A stretch of 5,140 bases of DNA, taken from assembly GCA_044225565.1 (NCBI GenBank), contig JBGAIL010000262.1, positions 1 to 5,140 of the forward strand, given 5' to 3'. Positions 1 through 5,140 of the stretch are shown piece after piece. Position 1 is the stretch's first letter, and each line of letters begins with the position of its first letter. Origin of the DNA: CAVXAE01 sp044225565. GTDB lineage: Bacteria > Pseudomonadota > Gammaproteobacteria > Steroidobacterales > Steroidobacteraceae. The notes below the pieces were generated by a model, which saw only the letters and a list, made by a program, of their open reading frames with translations, was not told the origin of the DNA and made no database searches. The translations under genes and the position numbers were made by a program.

Positions 1-492
1 GACATCGTCAACATCGACGTCACCGTCATCAAGGACGGCTACCACGGGGACACGAGCCGCATGTACTTCGTGGGCAAGCCCCCGATCCATGCGCAACGCC
101 TGACCGAGGCCTGCTTCCAGGCCATGTGGAAGGGCATCGAGATGGTGAAGCCCGGCGCACGCCTCGGGGACATCGGCCACGCCATCCAGCAGTTCGTCGA
201 GGAGCGCGAGTACTCGGTGGTGCGCGAGTACTGCGGCCACGGCATCGGCAGGATCTATCACGAGGATCCCCAGGTCCTGCACTATGGCGAAGCCGGCACG
301 GGCTATCAGCTGAAGCCCGGCATGACCTTCACCATCGAGCCCATGGTCAACGCAGGCAAGCGCCACGTGCGCCTGCTGCCGGACGGCTGGACCGTGATCA
401 CCAAGGACCATTCCCTTTCCGCGCAGTGGGAGCACACCGTGCTGGTCACCGACACGGGATACGAGGTGCTGACGCTGGGCGCGGGTGGCTGA
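1..492 (+). CDS. map: Methionine aminopeptidase type I (3' part, 163 codons visible)
   Basis: This enzyme removes the N-terminal methionine from nascent proteins in the cytoplasm and uses a two-metal centre. The reading frame is open from base 1 and ends in TGA at 490-492; the true start lies left of the window. All five metal ligands of the family are present: Asp6 (NIDV) and Asp17 (GDTS), His80 (CGHGIG), Glu113 (FTIEPM) and Glu144 (QWEH), counted from the first visible codon. Their spacing equals that of E. coli Asp97, Asp108, His171, Glu204 and Glu235 with no insertion or deletion, so about 91 N-terminal residues are probably missing. The second conserved histidine (YHEDP) is also present. 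The protein ends a few residues past the last ligand block, as expected for the short type I form without a C-terminal extension. glnD follows after 11 bases, so the two are probably cotranscribed. I see nothing odd in the visible part. Confidence 0.97.
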   Translation, partial: DIVNIDVTVIKDGYHGDTSRMYFVGKPPIHAQRLTEACFQAMWKGIEMVKPGARLGDIGHAIQQFVEEREYSVVREYCGHGIGRIYHEDPQVLHYGEAGTGYQLKPGMTFTIEPMVNAGKRHVRLLPDGWTVITKDHSLSAQWEHTVLVTDTGYEVLTLGAGG

Positions 493-495
493 GGG
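491..495 (+). promoter_or_regulatory. Ribosome binding site of glnD
   Basis: GAGGG lies 8 bases before the GTG at 504 and overlaps the TGA stop of map. It is the main reason for choosing GTG 504 as the glnD start, since no in-frame ATG lies between the map stop and the conserved part of the protein. The overlap suggests that ribosomes finishing map help start glnD. Confidence 0.6.
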
Positions 496-503
496 CGCGC
501 AGC

Positions 504-3113
504 GTGGATGACGGCCTTCCGGCGCTCAAGGAAAAGTACCGGGAAGCGCTGCGGCGAGGCCATGGGGAGCTGAAGGAACGGTTCTTCGCCGAAGAATCCG
601 TGGACGAGCTCGTCCACGCGCGCGCCGCGCTGGTTGACGGCGTGCTGCGCGAAGCCTGGACCGCGCAGATGGAAGACAAGGCCGGCGAGTGGGCGCTCGC
701 AGCGGTGGGCGGCTATGGGCGCGGCGAGCTGCATCCCTGCTCCGACGTCGACATCCTGCTGCTCGTGCCCGGCAGGACGCAGATCGACGACCGGGCGCGC
801 ATCGAGCGCTTCGTCGCTTTCCTTTGGGACATCGGCCTCGAAGTGGGGCACAGCGTGCGCACTGTCGATGAGTGCGTGGACGAAGGCCGGCGTGACGTCG
901 GCGTGATGACCACGCTGCTCGAATCCCGCCTGCTCAGCGGCGACGGCACGCTGCTCGAGTCGATGCAGGCCGCGATCGGGCCGGACCACATCTGGCCGAT
1001 GCGGGAGTTCTTCGAGGCGAAGGTCGCCGAGCAGACCGGGCGGCACCTGAAGGCGAACGACACCGCCTACAACCTCGAGCCGAACGTGAAGACCGGCCCC
1101 GGAGGATTGCGGGACATCCAGACCATCGCCTGGGTCGGCAGGCGGCTCTTCGGCCTGCGCTCGCTCGATGAGCTCGCAACCCGGGGATTCCTCAGCGCGG
1201 CGGAGCTGCGCAGGCTGAGGCATGCCCAGTCCTTCCTGTGGAAGGTGCGCTTCGGCCTGCACGCGCTCACCGGGAGGCGCGAGGACCGCCTGCTCTTCGA
1301 TCACCAGATCACCCTGGCGAAGACCTTCGGCTACGAGGACGCCTCCTACACTCTCGCGGTCGAGCAGCTGATGCAGCGCTATTACCGCACGGTGATGGAC
1401 GTGAGCCTGCTCAACGAGCTGCTGCTGCAGCTGTTCAGGGAGGCGCTGCAGAAGGATCGCGAGCCGCCGCGTCCGCTCAACCCGCGCTTCCAGGTATGCA
1501 ACGGCTCGCTCGAGGCAGTGAGCGAGGAAGTGTTCGTGCGCAGTCCGGCCGCGCTGCTCGAGCTCTTCGTGCTGCTCCAGCAGAATCCGGACATCAAGGG
1601 CGTACGCGCCGCGACCATCCGCGCGATGGGACGCAACCTGTGGCTCATCGACGAGGAGTTCCGGCAGAATCCGCGCCATCACCGGCTGTTCCTCGAGATC
1701 CTGCGCGCGCCGGTCGGCGTCACGCACGAGCTGCGCCGCATGAACACCTACGGCGTGCTCGGAAAGTACATCCCGGCCTTCGGCCGCATCGTGGGCCGCA
1801 TGCAGTACGACCTGTTCCATGCGTACACGGTGGATGCGCACACCCTGTTCGTCGTGAGCAACCTGCGCCGCTTCGCGATCCCGCGGTACGACCACGAGCT
1901 GCCGGAGCTCTCGCGCATCATGCAGCAGTTGCCGAAGCAGGAGATCGCATACCTCGCCGCCCTGTTCCACGACATCGCCAAAGGGCGTGGCGGAGACCAC
2001 TCGGACCTGGGTGCCGTGGATGCGGAAGCGTTCTGCCTCGAGCAGGGACTCTCACGCTACGACGCGCGCCTCGTGGCGTGGCTGGTGCGCAACCATCTGG
2101 TGCTGTCGATCACCGCGCAGAAACAGGACATCGCGGACCCCGAGGTCATCAACGAGTTCGCGAAGCGGGTCGGTGACGAGGCGCACCTCGACTATCTCTA
2201 CGTGCTCACCTGCGCGGACGTGCGCGGCACGAACCCGAAGCTGTGGAACTCCTGGAAGGAGTCGCTCTTCCACCAGTTCTACGAGCGCGTGAAGCATGCG
2301 CTGCGCCGCGGCCTCGAAAGCCCGCTCGACCAGGAAGAGCTCGTTCAGGAGACGCGCGCGGCCGCGCGCCGCCTGCTGCTGGATCGAGGCATCGGCGCGG
2401 CGGAGATCGATGCGGTGTGGAGGCGGTTTTCGGATCCGTATTTCCTGCGCCACGGCGCGGATGAAGTCGCATGGCACACGCAGCTGCTCGCCGAGCGGGA
2501 CCCGGGTTCGGATGAGCCACTGGTCGCCCTGCAGCTGCGCAGCCGCAGCGGCACCACGGGCGTGCTCATTTACTCGCGGCCGCGTCGCCACGGCTTTGCG
2601 CGGACCACTGCGGTGCTCGACCAGCTCGGGCTCACCGTCGTGGACGCGCGCATCAGTCCGACCGGCGATGGCTTCAGCCTGGACCTGTACCACGTCCTCG
2701 AGGACGACGGCGCCCCCATCGCCGATGCGGATCGCGAGCGGGAGATCGAGCGTGCCTTGTGGCGCTCACTGCAGCGGCCCGAAGAGACGCCGCTGTCCGT
2801 CTCGCGTCGAGCGCCGAGGCAGGCGCGGATGTTCCACACGCCCACCACCATCACGGTGAGCGTGGACGAGCGGAATCAGCGCTCCGTGCTCGAGCTGACG
2901 GCGGGCGACCGCCCCGGCCTGCTGTGTGACGTGGGCCGCGCGCTGATGGACGAGATGGTCGAGCTGCACGCCGCGAAGATCATGACCGTGGGCGAGCGCG
3001 CCGAGGACGTGTTCTACCTCACCGACTTCGACAATCGTCCGCTGGGCGAGGCCGCGGCCCAGCGGCTCAAGGACCGGCTCGCCCAGGCGCTGGACCGCCG
3101 CCAGGCGGCCTGA
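504..3113 (+). CDS. glnD: Bifunctional PII uridylyltransferase / uridylyl-removing enzyme GlnD
   Basis: GlnD is the cytoplasmic glutamine sensor: at low glutamine it uridylylates PII proteins (GlnB/GlnK), and at high glutamine it removes UMP, which steers glutamine synthetase activity and nitrogen-regulated transcription. With the GTG start at 504 it has 869 residues (E. coli: 890). Domains in order: a nucleotidyltransferase core with GGYGRGE at 69-75 and the catalytic Asp pair Asp81/Asp83 (SDVD); the conserved LEPNVKTGPGGLRDIQ block at about 191-206; an HD hydrolase domain with His446, His489-Asp490 (LFHDIAKGRGGDHS), His499, His531 and Asp572; then two ACT domains, at about 685-750 and about 792-860, the second with DRPGLL at 802-807. 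These ACT domains are the known glutamine-sensing part. All key residues of both activities are present, so the enzyme should be fully bifunctional. The N-terminal arm before GGYGRGE is about 20 residues shorter than in E. coli. An open frame continues upstream to 126 inside map, but that part is not GlnD-like. The symbol is secure; the exact start is less so. Confidence 0.97.
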   Translation: MDDGLPALKEKYREALRRGHGELKERFFAEESVDELVHARAALVDGVLREAWTAQMEDKAGEWALAAVGGYGRGELHPCSDVDILLLVPGRTQIDDRARIERFVAFLWDIGLEVGHSVRTVDECVDEGRRDVGVMTTLLESRLLSGDGTLLESMQAAIGPDHIWPMREFFEAKVAEQTGRHLKANDTAYNLEPNVKTGPGGLRDIQTIAWVGRRLFGLRSLDELATRGFLSAAELRRLRHAQSFLWKVRFGLHALTGRREDRLLFDHQITLAKTFGYEDASYTLAVEQLMQRYYRTVMDVSLLNELLLQLFREALQKDREPPRPLNPRFQVCNGSLEAVSEEVFVRSPAALLELFVLLQQNPDIKGVRAATIRAMGRNLWLIDEEFRQNPRHHRLFLEILRAPVGVTHELRRMNTYGVLGKYIPAFGRIVGRMQYDLFHAYTVDAHTLFVVSNLRRFAIPRYDHELPELSRIMQQLPKQEIAYLAALFHDIAKGRGGDHSDLGAVDAEAFCLEQGLSRYDARLVAWLVRNHLVLSITAQKQDIADPEVINEFAKRVGDEAHLDYLYVLTCADVRGTNPKLWNSWKESLFHQFYERVKHALRRGLESPLDQEELVQETRAAARRLLLDRGIGAAEIDAVWRRFSDPYFLRHGADEVAWHTQLLAERDPGSDEPLVALQLRSRSGTTGVLIYSRPRRHGFARTTAVLDQLGLTVVDARISPTGDGFSLDLYHVLEDDGAPIADADREREIERALWRSLQRPEETPLSVSRRAPRQARMFHTPTTITVSVDERNQRSVLELTAGDRPGLLCDVGRALMDEMVELHAAKIMTVGERAEDVFYLTDFDNRPLGEAAAQRLKDRLAQALDRRQAA
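599..618. repeat. Perfect 20-bp palindrome inside glnD
   Basis: The half-site CGTGGACGAG is followed directly by its exact reverse complement CTCGTCCACG, starting about 95 bases into glnD. As RNA it could form an 8-bp stem (CGTGGACG/CGTCCACG) with an AGCU loop. It encodes part of the segment ESVDELVHARA. It could be an intragenic operator, an mRNA hairpin or chance in GC-rich coding sequence; only its presence is certain. Confidence 0.4.
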
Positions 3114-3135
3114 AACGGTGAGCGTGAGGGCGAAT

Positions 3136-3150
3136 GGGGCCCTGCGCCCC
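3136..3150 (+). terminator. Weak terminator-like hairpin after glnD
   Basis: GGGGC (3136-3140) can pair with GCCCC (3146-3150) around the loop CCTGC, 23 bases after the glnD stop. A short run of four T (3155-3158) follows, but only after GCGCA, so it is not a classical intrinsic terminator. It might cause partial attenuation between glnD and dapD, or have no effect. Confidence 0.25.
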
Positions 3151-3163
3151 GCGCATTTTCGAG

Positions 3164-3169
3164 TACCAT
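3164..3169 (+). promoter_or_regulatory. dapD: Possible -10 element of a dapD promoter
   Basis: TACCAT matches the sigma-70 -10 consensus TATAAT at four of six bases, including the most conserved first two and last two. It lies in the only AT-richer patch of the glnD-dapD gap. Transcription would begin near 3176, just ahead of the ATG at 3180, giving a very short leader. I see no convincing -35 box 16-18 bases upstream and no extended -10 TG, so this is a weak candidate. Confidence 0.25.
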
Positions 3170-3179
3170 GCCGCCCGCC

Positions 3180-4004
3180 ATGACCGAACCGCAGACGCTG
3201 ATCGATTCCGCCTGGGAGCGCCGCCAGGAGCTCACCCCTTCCACCGCCGACCGCCCGCTCATGGACCTCCTCGAAGACTGCATGGCGCGGCTCGATTCCG
3301 GCAGCGCGCGCGTCGCCGAGAAGCGCGACGGCCGCTGGGTGGTGAACGAATGGCTCAAGAAGGCCGTCCTGCTCTACTTCCGCACGCACGACAACCAGGT
3401 CATGGAGGGTGGCTACGCGCGCTTCTACGACAAGGTGCCGCTCAAATACGCCGGGGCGAGCGAGGCGCAGCTGCGCGCAGGCGGCACACGCGTGGTCCCC
3501 CACGCCATCGCGCGCAAAGGCGCTTACATCGCACCGAACGTCGTGCTGATGCCGAGCTACGTGAACATCGGCGCGTACATCGATTCCGGCACCATGGTGG
3601 ACACCTGGGCCACCGTCGGCTCCTGCGCGCAGATCGGCAGGAACGTGCATCTTTCGGGTGGCGTGGGCATCGGCGGCGTGCTCGAGCCGCTGCAGGCCTC
3701 GCCCACCATCATCGAGGACGACTGCTTCATAGGCGCGCGGTCCGAGATCGTGGAAGGCGTGATCGTCGAGGCCGGCAGCGTGATCTCCATGGGCGTGTTC
3801 ATCGGCCAGAGCACGCGCATCTACGATCGCGCGAGCGGTGAGATCCTCTACGGACGCGTGCCTGCCGGCTCGGTGGTGGTGCCCGGCTCCCTGCCGTCGG
3901 CCGACGGGCGCTATTCGCTCGCGTGCGCCGTCATCGTCAAGCGAGTGGACGCGCAGACGCGCGCCAAGACATCCATCAACGAACTGCTGCGTCCTACGGA
4001 GTGA
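3180..4004 (+). CDS. dapD: 2,3,4,5-tetrahydropyridine-2,6-dicarboxylate N-succinyltransferase
   Basis: DapD transfers succinyl from succinyl-CoA to tetrahydrodipicolinate, giving N-succinyl-2-amino-6-ketopimelate, in the succinylase branch leading to meso-diaminopimelate and lysine; it is a cytoplasmic trimer. The ATG at 3180 gives 274 residues, the same length as E. coli DapD, and its start MTEPQTLIDSAWERRQEL lines up with the E. coli N-terminus. An in-frame ATG at 3168 would add four residues (MPPA) and has no better ribosome binding site. The N-terminal helical domain covers about 1-100; the left-handed beta-helix of hexapeptide repeats covers about 105-250, including MPSYVNIGAYID (124-135), DTWATVGSCAQIG (141-153) and SGGVGIGGVLEPLQ (159-172). 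Asp141 and Glu189 fall exactly at the positions reported as catalytic in mycobacterial DapD. The C-terminus (INELLRPTE) is intact. It follows glnD as in E. coli, and the DUF47 gene begins 7 bases after its stop. Confidence 0.97.
   Translation: MTEPQTLIDSAWERRQELTPSTADRPLMDLLEDCMARLDSGSARVAEKRDGRWVVNEWLKKAVLLYFRTHDNQVMEGGYARFYDKVPLKYAGASEAQLRAGGTRVVPHAIARKGAYIAPNVVLMPSYVNIGAYIDSGTMVDTWATVGSCAQIGRNVHLSGGVGIGGVLEPLQASPTIIEDDCFIGARSEIVEGVIVEAGSVISMGVFIGQSTRIYDRASGEILYGRVPAGSVVVPGSLPSADGRYSLACAVIVKRVDAQTRAKTSINELLRPTE
3998..4001 (+). promoter_or_regulatory. Ribosome binding site of the DUF47 gene
   Basis: GGAG lies within the last codons of dapD, immediately before its TGA, and 10 bases before the ATG at 4012. 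It supports the choice of ATG 4012 over in-frame codons further upstream that lie inside dapD. Confidence 0.45.
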
Positions 4005-4011
4005 CCCGACC

Positions 4012-4656
4012 ATGATCGGCTTCCTGTCGCGCCTCATGCCGCGCGAGCGTCGCTTTTTCGAGCTGTTCGACCAGCATGCAGGCCTCGTGCTCGAGGCCAG
4101 CGGCGTACTCGTCGACCTGTTGCGCAACTTCGAGGAACACGCGCAGCGCAATCAGCGCATCGCCCGCATCCTCGACCTGGAGCACGCGGCGGACAAGGTC
4201 ACGCGCGAGACCGTCTCGCTGCTGCACCAGACGTTCGTCACGCCGCTCGACCGCGACGACATCCACCGCCTCATCTCCCGCATGGACGACGTGCTGGACC
4301 TCATCCAGGACACGGCCGAGGCGCTGCAGCTCTACGACATCCAGCACCTCACGCCCGAAGCCACCCAGCTCGCGGTGCTGCTGGGCGAGTGCTGCAGCCG
4401 GATGCACGCGGCGGTGAAGCAACTCTCGAACCTCGACGATGCGGCCACCGTGCTGCGCCTCTGCAACGAGATCGACGGGCTGGAATCGCAGGCGGACCGC
4501 GTGATGCGCGCCGCGGTCTCCAAGCTGTTCCGCGAAGAAGGCGACGTGCGCCAGCTCATCAAGCTCGAGAACGTGTATCAGCTGCTCGAGTCCGCCACCG
4601 ACCAGTGCGAGAACGTGGCCAACGTCATCGAAGGCGTCGTGCTCGAGAACGCCTGA
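4012..4656 (+). CDS. DUF47 family PhoU-like protein, probable partner of the Pit phosphate transporter
   Basis: This 214-residue protein is a PhoU-like all-helical protein of the DUF47 (TIGR00153-type) family, whose genes commonly sit next to pit genes; the family is thought to modulate phosphate uptake. The start MIGFLSRLMPRERRFFELFDQHAG is typical of the family. Two ExxxD motifs that bind metal clusters in PhoU-like folds are present: Glu57-Asp61 (LEHAAD) and Glu158-Asp162 (LESQAD), one in each half, fitting the two three-helix-bundle repeat. Acidic helices at about 91-103 (MDDVLDLIQDTAE) and 184-210 complete the pattern. There is no signal peptide or membrane segment, so it is cytoplasmic. 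It starts 7 bases after dapD and ends 23 bases before the transporter, so it is probably in one transcript with both. Its exact biochemical role is not established; the link to phosphate rests on family and neighbourhood. The frame is open further upstream to 3838, but that part overlaps dapD and is not family-like. Confidence 0.93.
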   Translation: MIGFLSRLMPRERRFFELFDQHAGLVLEASGVLVDLLRNFEEHAQRNQRIARILDLEHAADKVTRETVSLLHQTFVTPLDRDDIHRLISRMDDVLDLIQDTAEALQLYDIQHLTPEATQLAVLLGECCSRMHAAVKQLSNLDDAATVLRLCNEIDGLESQADRVMRAAVSKLFREEGDVRQLIKLENVYQLLESATDQCENVANVIEGVVLENA

Positions 4657-4679
4657 GCGCGCCACGCGACGCCCGGACC

Positions 4680-5140
4680 ATGGATTCCCATCTCCTCTTC
4701 ACGACGCTCGCGCTGCTCATCGCGATGGCGCTGGTGTTCGATTTCCTCAACGGCTTCCACGATGCCGCCAACTGCATCGCCACCGTCGTCTCGACGGGCG
4801 TGCTGCGCCCCTACCAGGCCGTCATGTGGGCGGCCTTCTTCAATTTCGTGGCCATCGGGATCTTCGAGCTCAAGGTGGCCGCCACCGTGGGCAAGGGCAT
4901 CATCTCACCCGAGTTCGTGGATCAGCACGTGATCTTCGGCGCGCTGGTCGGCGCGATCGCGTGGAACCTCATCACCTGGTACTACGGCATCCCTTCGAGC
5001 TCCTCGCACGCGCTGATCGGCGGCATGATCGGCGCGGCGCTGGCGAAAGCCGGCACGGAACCCCTGCTCATGGCGGGCATCCTCAAGACCACGGCGTTCA
5101 TCGTCGTATCGCCTCTGCTCGGCATGCTGTGGGGCTCGTT
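4680..5140 (+). CDS. pit: Inorganic phosphate transporter, PiT family (5' part, 153 codons visible)
   Basis: PiT proteins are inner-membrane, low-affinity phosphate carriers driven by the proton or sodium gradient, often moving metal-phosphate complexes. The frame opens with ATG at 4680 and stays open to the right edge. The family signature DFLNGFHDAANCIATVV is at residues 21-37, with Asn24, Asp28 and Asn31 in the usual places, and a second block GIPSSSSHALIGGMIGA is at 103-119, matching the conserved substrate-site loop. Hydrophobic segments are visible at about 5-23, 46-64, 84-102, 110-124 and 129-151, as in the first half of the carrier. No good Shine-Dalgarno sequence precedes the start (only CGGA directly before it), so it may depend on translation of the DUF47 gene 23 bases upstream. 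The start is supported by the short N-terminus before the first signature. Total length and the second signature repeat cannot be judged because the gene is cut. Whether it is PitA-like or a shorter PiT type is open. Confidence 0.95.
   Translation, partial: MDSHLLFTTLALLIAMALVFDFLNGFHDAANCIATVVSTGVLRPYQAVMWAAFFNFVAIGIFELKVAATVGKGIISPEFVDQHVIFGALVGAIAWNLITWYYGIPSSSSHALIGGMIGAALAKAGTEPLLMAGILKTTAFIVVSPLLGMLWGS

Noticed and set aside
204..232. 11-base direct repeat (GCGCGAGTACT at 204-214 and 222-232)
   Set aside because: It encodes the repeated REY in REYSVVREYCGHGIG of Map, where the second copy is part of the conserved active-site segment. Protein sequence and codon bias explain it.
126..503. 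In-frame upstream extension of glnD to ATG 126
   Set aside because: It lies inside map in another frame, and its translation is Arg/His-rich and unlike any GlnD N-terminus. The start at 504 gives the expected length.
306..2000. Long open frame of 564 codons on the - strand opposite map and glnD
   Set aside because: It is antisense to two clearly conserved genes, is rich in Val, Glu, Arg, Ala and His, and shows no domain. Such frames are a by-product of GC-biased third codon positions.
1238..2176. Open frame of 312 codons on the + strand inside glnD
   Set aside because: Its translation is Arg/Ala/Pro-rich shadow sequence, and the overlapping glnD frame carries conserved motifs throughout.
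3097..3109. GCCGCC/GGCGGC symmetry at the 3' end of glnD
   Set aside because: The arms are separated by one base, so only a very short stem can form. No T run follows, and such GC runs are common in this sequence.
3838..4011. Upstream extension of the DUF47 frame into dapD
   Set aside because: The extension covers conserved C-terminal dapD codons and is Arg/Ser/Pro-rich, whereas ATG 4012 has a ribosome binding site and a family-typical N-terminus.
2766..4151. Open frame of 461 codons on the - strand opposite the glnD end, dapD and the DUF47 start
   Set aside because: It crosses three gene boundaries of the + strand, has low-complexity His/Asp/Ala/Val/Arg-rich composition and no recognisable motif; it is a shadow of the coding strand.

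Overview
The window is a compact, single-strand piece of a high-GC chromosome (about two thirds G+C by eye, with strongly GC-biased third codon positions). It holds five genes, all on the + strand: the 3' part of map (methionine aminopeptidase), complete glnD (PII uridylyltransferase/uridylyl-removing enzyme), complete dapD (tetrahydrodipicolinate N-succinyltransferase), a complete PhoU-like DUF47 gene, and the 5' part of a PiT-family phosphate transporter gene that runs off the right edge. The order map-glnD-dapD is the one found in E. coli and many other gammaproteobacteria, and the proteins resemble the E. coli ones along their whole length. With the high GC content this suggests a GC-rich gammaproteobacterium, for example in or near the Xanthomonadales/Nevskiales side of the class. 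The genus cannot be named from this sequence alone.

Layout: map ends at 492. glnD starts with GTG at 504, only 11 bases later, with a ribosome binding site that overlaps the map stop codon. glnD ends at 3113 and is followed by the only sizeable gap (66 bases), which holds a small GC-rich hairpin and a -10-like TACCAT just ahead of the dapD start at 3180. dapD ends at 4004, the DUF47 gene begins 7 bases later at 4012 and ends at 4656, and the transporter begins at 4680 after a 23-base gap. There is no stretch of 300 bases without a gene, and I saw no RNA gene, mobile element, CRISPR array or pseudogene.

Functionally these are housekeeping modules. Map trims initiator methionines. GlnD senses glutamine and modifies PII proteins to control nitrogen assimilation. 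DapD performs a committed step toward meso-diaminopimelate and lysine, which consumes fixed nitrogen and feeds peptidoglycan. The DUF47/PiT pair is a familiar low-affinity phosphate uptake module, here placed directly behind dapD. I do not see a previously undescribed system. The points worth a second look are small: a perfect 20-bp palindrome inside the start of glnD, the glnD-dapD intergenic signals, and the coupling of the phosphate module to dapD.
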